Shown in pieces: positions 35,193-43,803 of a stretch of DNA of 64,000 bases. A model generated the notes under the pieces. It searched no databases and was not told the origin of the DNA. It saw only the letters and a list, made by a program, of their open reading frames with translations. The stretch's first letter is position 1. Each line of letters starts with the position of its first letter. The DNA is from Paenibacillus melissococcoides (GTDB lineage: Bacteria > Bacillota > Bacilli > Paenibacillales > Paenibacillaceae). Position numbers and translations under genes: made by a program. Location: the NCBI GenBank assembly GCA_944800085.1, contig CALYLO010000002.1, forward strand, positions 248,001 through 312,000, given 5' to 3'.

Positions 35193-36176
35193 ATGGGATT
35201 CTTCAGAAATCAATTTGCGAATGTAGTCGAGTGGGAAGAATTTCGAGACGATATGATTTTTTGGAAGTGGAGCAACCGGGAGATTAAAAAAGGTTCCAAG
35301 TTAATTATCCGCGCCGGGCAAGACGCGATTTTCGTAAATAACGGCAAGATCGAAGGAATTTTCAAGGATGAAGGGGAGTATAACATTGATTCGGATATCA
35401 TCCCGTTCCTGTCGACGTTAAAAGGGTTCAAATTCGGTTTCAACAGCGGGATGAGGGTGGAGGTCCTGTTCGTGAACACGAAGGAGTTCACCGTCCGTTG
35501 GGGAACGCAGAATCCGGTTCTGATCCCGTCTCCGCAGCTTCCGGGCGGCATGCCTATTCGCGCCAACGGCACGTTTAATTTTAAAGTGAATGACTACGTG
35601 ACGCTGATCGATAAGGTGGCCGGGATGAAGGACAGCTATCTGGTGGAGGATGTGAAAATCCGGATTACTTCCGTGCTGGACCAGCTCTTGATGAAGTGGA
35701 TCAGCCGGGAAGGGAAGGACATGTTCAACCTGCAGGCGAATGCTTCCGATATTGCCGCAGGCATTCGTGAAGATCTGGATATGCAAGTAATGGACAACGG
35801 TCTGACGATTACTGGCTTTCAAGTGATGAGCTTCAATTATCCGCAAGAAATTCAAGATATGATTACGAAGACGGCTTCCCATGAGATGATCGGCAATCTG
35901 CAGAAGTACCAGCAGGTGTCGATGACGGACGGCATTGCCTCCGGCCGCGTCAAAGGCGGCGGCGCCGCTTCGGACATGGCAGGCATGATGATGGGGATGA
36001 ACATCGCCAATGAAATGATGAAAAATATGAATCAAAACCAAAAGCCTGCGGCCGAGACATCGCCTGCCGTTTCCTCTCCTGCGGAAGGCAACAAAAAGCC
36101 GAACTTCTGTCCGAACTGCGGCACCAAAAACGAAGGAGCCAACTTCTGCCCGAATTGCGGCCACAAGCTGAACTGA
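35193..36176 (+). CDS. ydjI: SPFH-domain protein with C-terminal zinc ribbons (YdjI type)
   Basis: 327 residues. N-terminal SPFH (band-7) domain starting MGFFRNQFANVVEWEEF, a coiled middle, a Met-rich stretch (AGMMMGMNIANEMMKNMNQ) and a C-terminal double zinc ribbon (NFCPNCGTKNEGANFCPNCG). In B. subtilis the homologue recruits PspA to the membrane. ATG at 35193 matches that start; an ATG six bases earlier is closer to the ribosome binding site. Last gene before the terminator. Confidence 0.88.
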   Translation: MGFFRNQFANVVEWEEFRDDMIFWKWSNREIKKGSKLIIRAGQDAIFVNNGKIEGIFKDEGEYNIDSDIIPFLSTLKGFKFGFNSGMRVEVLFVNTKEFTVRWGTQNPVLIPSPQLPGGMPIRANGTFNFKVNDYVTLIDKVAGMKDSYLVEDVKIRITSVLDQLLMKWISREGKDMFNLQANASDIAAGIREDLDMQVMDNGLTITGFQVMSFNYPQEIQDMITKTASHEMIGNLQKYQQVSMTDGIASGRVKGGGAASDMAGMMMGMNIANEMMKNMNQNQKPAAETSPAVSSPAEGNKKPNFCPNCGTKNEGANFCPNCGHKLN

Positions 36177-36188
36177 CCCGGGCCATCC

Positions 36189-36218
36189 AAAAGCCGACCA
36201 TGCAAGGTCGGCTTTTTT
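36189..36218 (+). terminator. Terminator of the psp/ydj operon
   Basis: AAAAGCCGACC pairs with GGTCGGCTTTTTT, loop ATGCAA. Confidence 0.9.
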
Positions 36219-36242
36219 AGGCTTTGGTGCCGCCAAAACAGG

Positions 36243-37151
36243 CTACAGCTCATCCGCAAGGCCAAGCAAGGCGATGCCGGCAATGACCATGACAATAATC
36301 GCGTATTGCTTCTTGTTCAGCCGCTCCTGGAGAAAGATTCGGGACAGGATGACCGAAAAAATGCTGTAGGAAGCAATTAGCGGCGCCGCAATGATGGCGT
36401 TGCTGGACATGGCGAATACATAAAAGAACTGCCCCGTTGTTTCAAATAGGGCGGCATATCCTTTCACCCGTTCCTGGAATAGGCGGAACGGTTGTTTTTT
36501 AATAAATCTAAGATATGTAAAGGCCAGAATGGCGCAAATGAAAAAGGTGTATTCATAAGCGAGCAGAGCAGCGTCTTCGCTGATTAGACTCAGCTCATCC
36601 AAATAAATCCCGTCGGCAAACGTTCCGAGCCCGTCGATGATGCAGTACAGAATCGGGAAGGTGATGGCCATGAAGCCGATTTGATATTTTTGATCGATCG
36701 CGGATAAGCTGTTCTGAAGCGCCTCGCGTTCCGCCCTCTTTTCCAAAATGGCAATGCCAATCACACCGGCGGTAATGATGGTTATGCCTAAAATTTCAAC
36801 GATGCTCAGCTCGTGGGTGAAGAAAATAAACAATAATATGGCGGTGACGGCTCCTGAAGAATTTTGTACGGGAGATGCGATGGACAGCTCCATATACCGC
36901 AAGCCAATGTACCCGATCGTCATCGACAGGATGTAGAGCGCCGATACCGGCAAATAGCGAACGAGATCGATCGGATGAAAGTTAATTCCTTTGATGAACA
37001 GATAAGCGGTGGCGTGAATTCCCATAACCAATCCGACCATAATGACGATTTTAATATGGCTGAACCGATCATGAGGGTCGCTGCCTTTTTTATAAAATAA
37101 ATCAGCGCCTCCCCAAGCCAAAGCGGTTATTACCGCAAATAAAAACCACAT
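36243..37151 (-). CDS. EamA-family (DMT superfamily) transporter
   Basis: 302 residues with about ten hydrophobic helices in two EamA repeats, starting MWFLFAVITALAWGGADLFY; the second repeat contains APLIASYSIFSVILSRIFL. Such proteins export small metabolites or drugs. The start follows GGGGAGCG. It is monocistronic and converges with the psp operon on a shared terminator region. Substrate unknown. Confidence 0.82.
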   Translation of the reverse strand: MWFLFAVITALAWGGADLFYKKGSDPHDRFSHIKIVIMVGLVMGIHATAYLFIKGINFHPIDLVRYLPVSALYILSMTIGYIGLRYMELSIASPVQNSSGAVTAILLFIFFTHELSIVEILGITIITAGVIGIAILEKRAEREALQNSLSAIDQKYQIGFMAITFPILYCIIDGLGTFADGIYLDELSLISEDAALLAYEYTFFICAILAFTYLRFIKKQPFRLFQERVKGYAALFETTGQFFYVFAMSSNAIIAAPLIASYSIFSVILSRIFLQERLNKKQYAIIVMVIAGIALLGLADEL

Positions 37152-37185
37152 GACTTCGCTCCCCTTGTTACATATTTCACATATA

Positions 37186-37341
37186 GTATAAGCTCTATCA
37201 TTATAAAGACTTCGCTTTGAATGTCAAGAGCAAGAGATTGCAATTCAGGTCAAATATAGAGGAGACGAAGCAGGTTTATCAGCGTCATTTCCCGGAGGGA
37301 TACGGTTATGCCGTGCTGCGTCCGGTGAAGAAACGAAACTA
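37186..37341 (+). pseudogene. C-terminal gene remnant, family unknown
   Basis: An open frame without start reads KDFALNVKSKRLQFRSN then YQRHFPEGYGYAVLRPVK and a stop. It looks like the end of a larger protein whose body has been lost. No motif identifies it. It lies directly upstream of the EamA gene on the other strand. Confidence 0.35.
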
Positions 37342-37356
37342 AAATCACGAAAGCGA

Positions 37357-37383
37357 AAACCGGCAGAGAAAGACTGCCGGTTT
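37357..37383 (-). terminator. Terminator of the exported-protein/ABC locus
   Basis: On the minus strand AAACCGGCAG pairs with CTGCCGGTTT with a seven-base loop, just after the ATPase stop. It also serves the plus-strand remnant. Confidence 0.65.
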
Positions 37384-37386
37384 GAT

Positions 37387-38253
37387 TCACTCAAAATATC
37401 GAAGGTACACATCCTCCAAATTCGGCTTTACCGTTCGGGATTCCATATGCTCCAAGGGTTCATCGTGAACGATTCTCGCCCAGATGCCGCTTGAATCGCT
37501 CGTAATCTGGCTAACCTTGAAGCGGGACTGCACCTCGGCAAGCTCAGACTCTGTGACGCGCACCTCATGGACTTTTCCTTCCATGCCGGCCAGGATGCGT
37601 GCAGGGTCGTCTTTGACAAGAAGCTTGCCTTCCTTCATCAGAAGAATTTGCTTCGAGATGAACTCGATATCGGACACGACATGGGTCGCGATCAGCACAA
37701 TTTTGTTCATGGCGATGGTCGATATGAAGTTGCGGATGCGTATACGTTCTTTTGGATCAAGCCCTGCGGTCGGCTCATCCAGGATTAAAAGCTTTGGATC
37801 ATTCAATTGCGCTTGAGCGATCAGAATACGCTGCTTCATTCCGCCAGAGTAGGCGCCAAGCTTCGTATCCGCATCCTTGCGCAGATTGACGATGTCCAGC
37901 AGTTCATCGATAGTTTCTCTAGCCTGCGGGGCCTTGATCCCTTTGAGAGCGGCGATGTACCATAGAAATCTCCGGCCCGTGAAATGATGATAAATTCCTT
38001 GCTGTTGAGGCATGTATCCTAAAATATTCCGATACTCCTTGCCGAGACGAGAGATGATCTGATCGTTATATCGAATCTCTCCTTCATCCTGCTTCAACTG
38101 ATTCGTAATCAGATTCATGAGCGTAGACTTGCCTGCGCCATTCGGACCCAATATGCCGTATATTCCAGGGGAGAACTCGGCACTGAAGCGATCTAGCGCC
38201 GTTTTGCGCCCTTTGTTATAGCGCTTCGTTACACGATCAATAGTCAGTTCCAC
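37387..38253 (-). CDS. ABC transporter ATP-binding protein of the exported-protein locus
   Basis: 288 residues. Walker A GPNGAGKST, Q-loop MPQQQGIYHHF, signature YSGGMKQR, Walker B LLILDEPTAGLD and switch His in IATHVVSD are all intact. The GTG start follows GGGGGACTGA, two bases after the permease stop, so it is coupled to the permease gene. As last gene it energises that permease. The C-terminal 70 residues (VHEVRVTESELAEVQ) are typical of bacitracin/CcmA-like exporters, not importers. Confidence 0.9.
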   Translation of the reverse strand: MELTIDRVTKRYNKGRKTALDRFSAEFSPGIYGILGPNGAGKSTLMNLITNQLKQDEGEIRYNDQIISRLGKEYRNILGYMPQQQGIYHHFTGRRFLWYIAALKGIKAPQARETIDELLDIVNLRKDADTKLGAYSGGMKQRILIAQAQLNDPKLLILDEPTAGLDPKERIRIRNFISTIAMNKIVLIATHVVSDIEFISKQILLMKEGKLLVKDDPARILAGMEGKVHEVRVTESELAEVQSRFKVSQITSDSSGIWARIVHDEPLEHMESRTVKPNLEDVYLRYFE

Positions 38254-38255
38254 GG

Positions 38256-40664
38256 TCAGTCCCCCTTCTGAGTGAAGCTATTGAATGTCCGCCATGCGCC
38301 AATGCCGCATCCGATGCCAAGAAGAAGCAGCATTCCATAATACATGCTCATGTTCAGCGCATATTGTGATGTTGGAAAGGCGTGATACAGTTGAAAAAGA
38401 AGATTGAAGGATATGCTGCCGATTGGTTTCCATCCCATATACTGCAGACCAAGCGGGATGACCACGATAGCGGTTGAAATTAGCAGCAGGATCGCTTGTC
38501 TGCGGACAAGCACCGCCAGGAATAGCACAACATGAACGAGCAGCAGCACGCCTCCAATCTGGAGCACGCCCATCAGGAGAACATACTGCAGGATGCTCAA
38601 CGATCCCTCTACATGCCCGAGCACTTCGATGCTCTGAACCGGAGCCTGCCAATCGATGTCAGGGTAATGCCTTAGCAGATTATAGAACTTCGGTATCTGA
38701 AGCAGAAGGAGCAGGAAGACGCTGTACAGATAGGCAACGGCATGCTTGGAAAGGAACAGTTTCCCCCGGCCGTGTCGGGTGCTTCGCAGGATAGCCATCA
38801 TGCCATACCTGTAATCAAGGGCGAACAACGGGCTAAGCCCGGCCAGCAGCAAGATGGTATATAACAGTCCGTCCTCCAGATCCGCCTGCTTCCGATTGAA
38901 CAGCGCATCGGATGAGATGATATTCACGAAGCTTCCCGTAATTCCACGGTCTTCCTGCAGCCTTAACAAGTAATCCCTCTGCTCCTCAATGTACTGAAAT
39001 GCTTTCGCCTGCTTGGCGAACTCCTCCAGCTTCACCTTTTCCGTATTATAGACCGTAAAATCAATGCTGCCGGACGTATATTGTTCATACCAATAAGCGA
39101 ACTGCCGCGGCAGATCATCATATTTCGCCCTTTCTTCCTGGAGGAAGTTCAGCTTGTCTTCATTTATTGCGCCACTGATATGATTCAAATAGCGGTTATA
39201 TACGATGGAATCGTAATCGAACCTTCGCTCATCCCAATCGATCTGCTGGTATACGATAACTCCGGCGAGGACCAACAGGAGAATGCTTTTTCCGGAGATG
39301 AACGATTTAAATCCTTCATGCACCAATAGGGAATTCGTACGCCGCAGCTTGAACCATGCCCCGTGCAGTCTTCTCCGCCAGCGATCCCATGGAAGCCGAG
39401 AGCCGATCCCTGCATCGGACACATAAAGCCAGGCGCATAGTACGGGCAGCAGCATCATCACAGCCCCGCCGAGCCAATACGTCAATGCCGTCTTCTTCAC
39501 CGGGTAACCGAACACATTCAGGTTGCGATAATCCGCAAGAAGCTGAAAGGAATCGTAGAATGCAACCACGTTCATATATTTGAACATATTCAGGTATGAA
39601 TTCGGATGAATCACGGAATAGCATAGAAAGCTGATGCCTAACAACGCCCCTGTCGCCAGGTAGACTCCTCCGGCCCGGCGAAATAATAAGAACAAGGCGG
39701 CAAGCATCCAGGCAAACAAGAGGTTGGCCGCCACCTTCAGCAGCAGATACAGGAGCAGGAACTGTCCTGCTGTCAATGCTTCGACTGCACCCTGGAATGA
39801 CGGCATCGATTGGATATAACGGTGGAGGTCTCCAAAGCCATAGAGCTGCTCGCTTATCACCAAAATCGATCCATGATATAAGACGGTTAACAGCACGGTC
39901 AGCAGGCTCAGAACAACCCATTTGGCTCCCCATAGGTCAAGCAGACCGTTGCGCGTCGAACGGATGAGGCGGTTCAGCCCTTCTTCCTTCTCAACCTGGA
40001 ACAAAATGATACACAGCAAAAACAAGAGCGCGGCAAGGCACATATCCGTGGACTGCAGCCGCGTGCCTGAGGTGAGCCCTTCTTCCAGTCCCAACTGCAG
40101 CGGCAAGCCGCGGAGCGGTTCAAAGTCTTGTACCGTCTTCCCAATATTGCGGTAAGAGTAAGTTCCCTCCTGATAAAAAATCGACACGGATAGCATTTCT
40201 TCCGCTCGAGTGCCCATTTCATCCATCGTCCGCCGATATTGTTCCATATGCTCGTATTGCTTTTTGATTCGTTCGATGAGATATAAATCTCGGCCAATCA
40301 GATCCGGATTGCCTGCATAAGGGCTTTGCCTATACTGCTTATACTCCTGAGGATGGGCCTGCTTGGCTTCATTGATGGCTTGATCCCAGATCTCTTCGGC
40401 AATGGTTCCTTCTTGGGCAAATGTGCTGTATAAAGCCAATAAATCCGCTTGTCTGGCGGCTACTGCCAGCCCCTCATCGGTTGGCAAGCTTCGATATTGC
40501 TGTTCCAGGCGTTGATACTCGTCTCTATGTTGAATCAGAGCTATTTGGTCCCGGAACTGCGTATTATAGTAGAACAGCCCATTGCCGATCAGCAGCAGGA
40601 CGGCCAGAAGGGCGAAGACTCGTCTATGCCACACCTTCAACAGCTCATATCCGATTAATGTCAT
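38256..40664 (-). CDS. Large ABC-2-type permease with two permease-like halves
   Basis: 802 residues, about twice the usual ABC-2 permease. Each half has an N-terminal helix (RRVFALLAVLLLIGNGLFYY; SGKSILLLVLAGVIVYQQ), a long hydrophilic charged loop of about 150 residues outside, and then five or so helices. The duplication suggests a fused homodimer. Large membrane proteins of this kind accompany lactococcin-972-type bacteriocins with an ATPase, but I see no specific motif. It is co-transcribed with the ATPase gene. Confidence 0.78.
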   Translation of the reverse strand: MTLIGYELLKVWHRRVFALLAVLLLIGNGLFYYNTQFRDQIALIQHRDEYQRLEQQYRSLPTDEGLAVAARQADLLALYSTFAQEGTIAEEIWDQAINEAKQAHPQEYKQYRQSPYAGNPDLIGRDLYLIERIKKQYEHMEQYRRTMDEMGTRAEEMLSVSIFYQEGTYSYRNIGKTVQDFEPLRGLPLQLGLEEGLTSGTRLQSTDMCLAALLFLLCIILFQVEKEEGLNRLIRSTRNGLLDLWGAKWVVLSLLTVLLTVLYHGSILVISEQLYGFGDLHRYIQSMPSFQGAVEALTAGQFLLLYLLLKVAANLLFAWMLAALFLLFRRAGGVYLATGALLGISFLCYSVIHPNSYLNMFKYMNVVAFYDSFQLLADYRNLNVFGYPVKKTALTYWLGGAVMMLLPVLCAWLYVSDAGIGSRLPWDRWRRRLHGAWFKLRRTNSLLVHEGFKSFISGKSILLLVLAGVIVYQQIDWDERRFDYDSIVYNRYLNHISGAINEDKLNFLQEERAKYDDLPRQFAYWYEQYTSGSIDFTVYNTEKVKLEEFAKQAKAFQYIEEQRDYLLRLQEDRGITGSFVNIISSDALFNRKQADLEDGLLYTILLLAGLSPLFALDYRYGMMAILRSTRHGRGKLFLSKHAVAYLYSVFLLLLLQIPKFYNLLRHYPDIDWQAPVQSIEVLGHVEGSLSILQYVLLMGVLQIGGVLLLVHVVLFLAVLVRRQAILLLISTAIVVIPLGLQYMGWKPIGSISFNLLFQLYHAFPTSQYALNMSMYYGMLLLLGIGCGIGAWRTFNSFTQKGD

Positions 40665-40698
40665 GAGGAACTCCTTGCATCAATGGCATTGTGAAGGT

Positions 40699-41898
40699 TT
40701 AACGGAGCTTTGTCTCCAACAAAGTTTTTAGTTTAGCCTGCCCTGACTCAATCTCTCGTTTGTCCAAATACAAGATGGAACTCTTATCCGATTGCTCGTT
40801 ATGGGCAAACATATAGCGATCGTCACCTGGAAGCATTTCAATATGTTTAGAAAAAGGAGATAAATCGATCTTATGAACCAGAGTATTATCTTTGAAAATG
40901 GATAGCTGAACCGGGACGTCTGGAGCATATTCATGGACATACCCGCCTATTGGCTGAATATAAGTATATGACGAATCCTTGTAAATATAGGAAATGATAG
41001 GCGGGTGATCGATCTTAACTTCTTCGATATAATTCCCTTCCAGGTCAGACGAGTATTTCTTATGCGTTCGCTTGTCCAGTGGATCGCCATAGAAATAAGA
41101 GAAGTATAGCCTGTTATTAGCGATGCTGCGTAAGCTGGATAACCCGCCATCTCCGCGATCCCATAACGTTGTGACTTGACCATTCTGCAGATCATAGCGT
41201 TGTGTTTCATAGCCTGTCTCGTTAAATACGAGCCAGTATAATTGCGTTCCATATGGAATGATATCGGTTATCTCATTCACTTGATCAGATGCGTGGTAAA
41301 TCAATTCGGGATCTTGCTTCAAATTATCAAGGCTCGCTTTGAAGACATTAACTTCCAGGTCGTTCTCTCTGCTCCCGTCTGTCGTCGTATAATAAAGATA
41401 GCCCCGGTGAATGGCCAGCGATCTGGGTGTGGCTTCAAAGGTTTTGATGACTTTTCGATTTTGTCCGTCCGGATCTAGCCTGACGAGCGTCCAAGTATTA
41501 TCGAACCTCGAGCGTTTGCTTTCTCGATCCAAGTAGCTTTCTAACACATAGAGATGCGTATCATAATATTGTAAAAACTGAGGCGGCTTGGATGATGAAA
41601 ATGTAACGAACGCGAAGCAGTTTTCTGTAGTCGGAATATCCATGCATTGATTGTCAGGACGATTATCCAGAAGAATGGGCTTTGTTCTCTCTTTGTCCAT
41701 ATAATAAATAAGTTGTTCATGAAGGAAGTAATATCCCGTCTCTGATCGGGTTATCTTCAAACCATACCCTTGTTTATGAAACATAAATGGATAATCCCAT
41801 TCCAAGTGATACTCATTGTCGTCTGGAAATTTCTTGCTGGAACACCCTGATACAAGCAGCAGACATAGCAGCAGGGTAAAGGAAATGTATTTCTTCAT
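40699..41898 (-). CDS. Lipoprotein with beta-propeller-like repeats, unknown function
   Basis: 399 residues. Lipoprotein signal MKKYISFTLLLCLLLVSGC with the lipobox VSGC. The mature part is a run of YLYYTTTDGS- and YFLHEQLIYYMD-like strands with aromatic residues, as in six- to eight-bladed propellers (DUF5050-like). ATG at 41898 follows AAAGGATACC. It lies between the exported protein and the permease and may be an extracellular receptor or immunity subunit. Function is inference. Confidence 0.7.
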   Translation of the reverse strand: MKKYISFTLLLCLLLVSGCSSKKFPDDNEYHLEWDYPFMFHKQGYGLKITRSETGYYFLHEQLIYYMDKERTKPILLDNRPDNQCMDIPTTENCFAFVTFSSSKPPQFLQYYDTHLYVLESYLDRESKRSRFDNTWTLVRLDPDGQNRKVIKTFEATPRSLAIHRGYLYYTTTDGSRENDLEVNVFKASLDNLKQDPELIYHASDQVNEITDIIPYGTQLYWLVFNETGYETQRYDLQNGQVTTLWDRGDGGLSSLRSIANNRLYFSYFYGDPLDKRTHKKYSSDLEGNYIEEVKIDHPPIISYIYKDSSYTYIQPIGGYVHEYAPDVPVQLSIFKDNTLVHKIDLSPFSKHIEMLPGDDRYMFAHNEQSDKSSILYLDKREIESGQAKLKTLLETKLR

Positions 41899-41949
41899 CA
41901 CGGTATCCTTTCTCTAGCTATTGCAGTTATGTGACGATAAAGAGATAAT

Positions 41950-41987
41950 GCCTTGGGGAAAGTGATCCGTTCCCCTTCCCCCAAGGC
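41950..41987 (-). other. Stable hairpin between the exported-protein gene and the lipoprotein gene
   Basis: GCCTTGGGGGAA and TTTCCCCAAGGC pair nearly perfectly around a 14-base loop. It has no T run, so it is a partial terminator or mRNA-stabilising stem. Such stems behind a first gene raise the ratio of the small product over the downstream genes, a common arrangement in bacteriocin operons. Confidence 0.6.
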
Positions 41988-42010
41988 TAAATCGTTAATG
42001 TAAAATATTA

Positions 42011-42409
42011 CTAGTAGTCAACCGACGTAGTATCTTCCCATGTAGCTGAACCTACTTCCGCCTTATGCTCTGCAGTTGCGGATACTGACAATGCAGGCAC
42101 GTATTGTGCTTTGGCGGTAGCCGAGACTCCGGGATGCTTCTCATAAGCCGAAGCTGTTGAAGAGCGAGTCACGGTTGCATCTCCATGCTTGTAGTAGTAA
42201 GTTACTTTAACATAAGAGTAGCAATTGCTGCCTCCACATGTGGTTTGCCCCGATGCGCTGTCACTGTAAATTGTTACCCTGCCAGAAGTATCATTATTTC
42301 CGGCTTTACCCGTCGTATAGGACTTGGCGTACGCCCCGCTAGCAAATAACATCGATGCTGCCAGTACAGAAGTTGCAAGAGCTAAACATTTTCTGCGGTT
42401 AAGCTTCAA
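42011..42409 (-). CDS. Small exported Ser/Thr/Tyr-rich protein with a Cys pair (candidate bacteriocin-like product)
   Basis: 132 residues. TTG start at 42409 follows GGGAG by eight bases (an alternate GTG lies three codons upstream). Sec signal RRKCLALATSVLAASMLFASG, cleavage after AYA. The mature 104 residues carry a single disulfide-capable pair (TTCGGSNCYS), a KVTYYYKHGD strand and repeated SATAxAx segments near the C-terminus. This resembles the style of lactococcin-972-family proteins but lacks their Trp pattern. It is the first gene before the lipoprotein and ABC genes. Confidence 0.7.
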   Translation of the reverse strand: MKLNRRKCLALATSVLAASMLFASGAYAKSYTTGKAGNNDTSGRVTIYSDSASGQTTCGGSNCYSYVKVTYYYKHGDATVTRSSTASAYEKHPGVSATAKAQYVPALSVSATAEHKAEVGSATWEDTTSVDY

Positions 42410-42474
42410 GAGAATCACTCCCTAATCAGTTATTAGGTGATTTGCAAGTGATTTCTTATGATGCTCCTACCATT

Positions 42475-42486
42475 ATTCGGCCGAAT
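42475..42486. promoter_or_regulatory. Palindrome upstream of the exported-protein gene
   Basis: ATTCGGCCGAAT is a perfect 12-bp palindrome. On the minus strand it lies just after TTGTAA (42490-42495), where the spacer between -35 and -10 would be, so it could be an operator. The whole 42410-42742 stretch is otherwise without genes. Confidence 0.4.
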
Positions 42487-42742
42487 TAGTATTACAAACA
42501 CCACCTGATACATATATTACCACATAATATGTTTATATGTAATAAGAATTTAAGCGCTTCTCATAATCTTCTACGTCACCTGATGCCGCTGGAATACGCG
42601 CCGGGTCACCAAGACAAGGACTCCAGTGACGGCGAGGACGCAGCTTAATTATACGTTTTTGCTATGTCACCGTGCATACCGGCTCTTTATCGTTTTGATA
42701 TATTGATTATCGGGTCAACGACTGGTGTCGAGGAGGGAATCG

Positions 42743-43341
42743 ATGGTGAGTTTGGAAGCGGCGCAGGAGTTATATTTGAAATTATTGAAGAAAACCGATC
42801 TTATTTGAAATATGGCTAGAACATGAGCCCGGAGCTACCGCCCAGAATCGATTGAACGGGCTGGACTGGCCCCCAATCGCTCACAGCATGATCGGCAGAG
42901 TACGGATGAATCAACTTCATGAGAGCATGAAGTCCGTTAGTCAAGATCGGGTCGAAGGGGGATTTTATCGAGACTGGCGTCTGGAGAGGCGGAGCCTGCA
43001 TCTTTATGAGGGGATTTTTGAAGGCTTACGGAATTACGGACAAGCGGGTATGGGTAGCCGACTCCTTCGAAGGCTTGCCGCCGCCGGACGTGGAGAAGTA
43101 TCCGGTCGATGCCGGGCTTGAGCTTCATACCGTCGATTATCTGAAAGTATCTATGGAAGAGGTCGCCCTTAATTTTCAGAAGTACGATCTGCTTGATGTC
43201 AGGGGCGGCTACATCATTATCGACGACTATGCCATCAGCTGCTGTGCTGCGGCAGTACATGACTTCAGAAACCTCCATCAAATTCAAGATCCGCTGATTC
43301 AGATTGACTACTATGGCGCATATTGGAGAAAGTCCAAATAA
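42743..43341 (+). pseudogene. TylF/MycF-family macrocin-type O-methyltransferase, decayed
   Basis: ATG at 42743 follows GAGGAGGGAATCG. The family pattern can be followed through three frames: MVSLEAAQELYLKLLKK, then NGLDWPPIAHSMIGRVRMNQ, then GDFIETGVWRGGACIFMRGF and VWVADSFEGLPPPD. Shifts lie near 42800 and in the G5 run 42957-42961. In addition about 35-45 residues with the Mg/SAM region (after NFQKYDLLD) are missing in frame before GGYIIIDDY. No function is expected. Intact TylF enzymes methylate macrolide sugars. Confidence 0.8.
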
Positions 43342-43416
43342 ACAGGATGGAAGCGAGAGCTGGTATCTCATCCATGACGGTGTACCAGCTTTTTGCATAG
43401 TCACAATGAATATTCG

Positions 43417-43626
43417 CTATAGCTTCAGCGTATGTTTTCGTTCCAAGCGACGCAAAAGCTTTCTCGTGATGAGGTACGAGATGATAACGGAGATCACCAA
43501 GGATAGCGGGAATCCAGATTGCGGTGCCTCTACGGAGCGAAGGAGCGGGACGATGACCGCCTGGGTAAGGATCAGAACGACAAGAAAGCTGAGAGCGGCA
43601 TGTACAAACTTTTTCAACCGGTTCAC
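43417..43626 (-). CDS. Small membrane protein, unknown function
   Basis: 69 residues with two hydrophobic helices (HAALSFLVVLILTQAVIV and FPLSLVISVIISYLI) and a basic C-terminus (TRKLLRRLERKH). GTG start follows AGGAGGTCGAACC, a strong site. No family recognised. It sits alone between a decayed methyltransferase and an amidohydrolase. Confidence 0.6.
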   Translation of the reverse strand: MNRLKKFVHAALSFLVVLILTQAVIVPLLRSVEAPQSGFPLSLVISVIISYLITRKLLRRLERKHTLKL

Positions 43627-43742
43627 GGTTCGACCTCCTATTGCGGAATAAGACGCTTCTTGAAATGAACGCTAATCATCATTATCGGAGAAAATAGGAA
43701 AATCGTGAAGAGGAAGGAAGCGCGCGCTCAAATGACCGAACC

Positions 43743-43782
43743 AAAAACCGCCTCTCCTCAAAGAAGTGAGGAAAAGGCGGCT
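43743..43782 (-). terminator. Terminator of the amidohydrolase gene
   Basis: On the minus strand GCCGCCT and AGGCGG enclose a second stem CCTCA/TGAGG, followed by TTTTTGG. Confidence 0.7.
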
Positions 43783-43803
43783 TCATGAACAATCTGTCTC
43801 CAG

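Noticed and set aside
42011..42409. Calling the exported protein a true lactococcin 972
   Set aside because: The context is similar, but the mature protein lacks the family's Trp residues and has a Cys pair that it normally does not.
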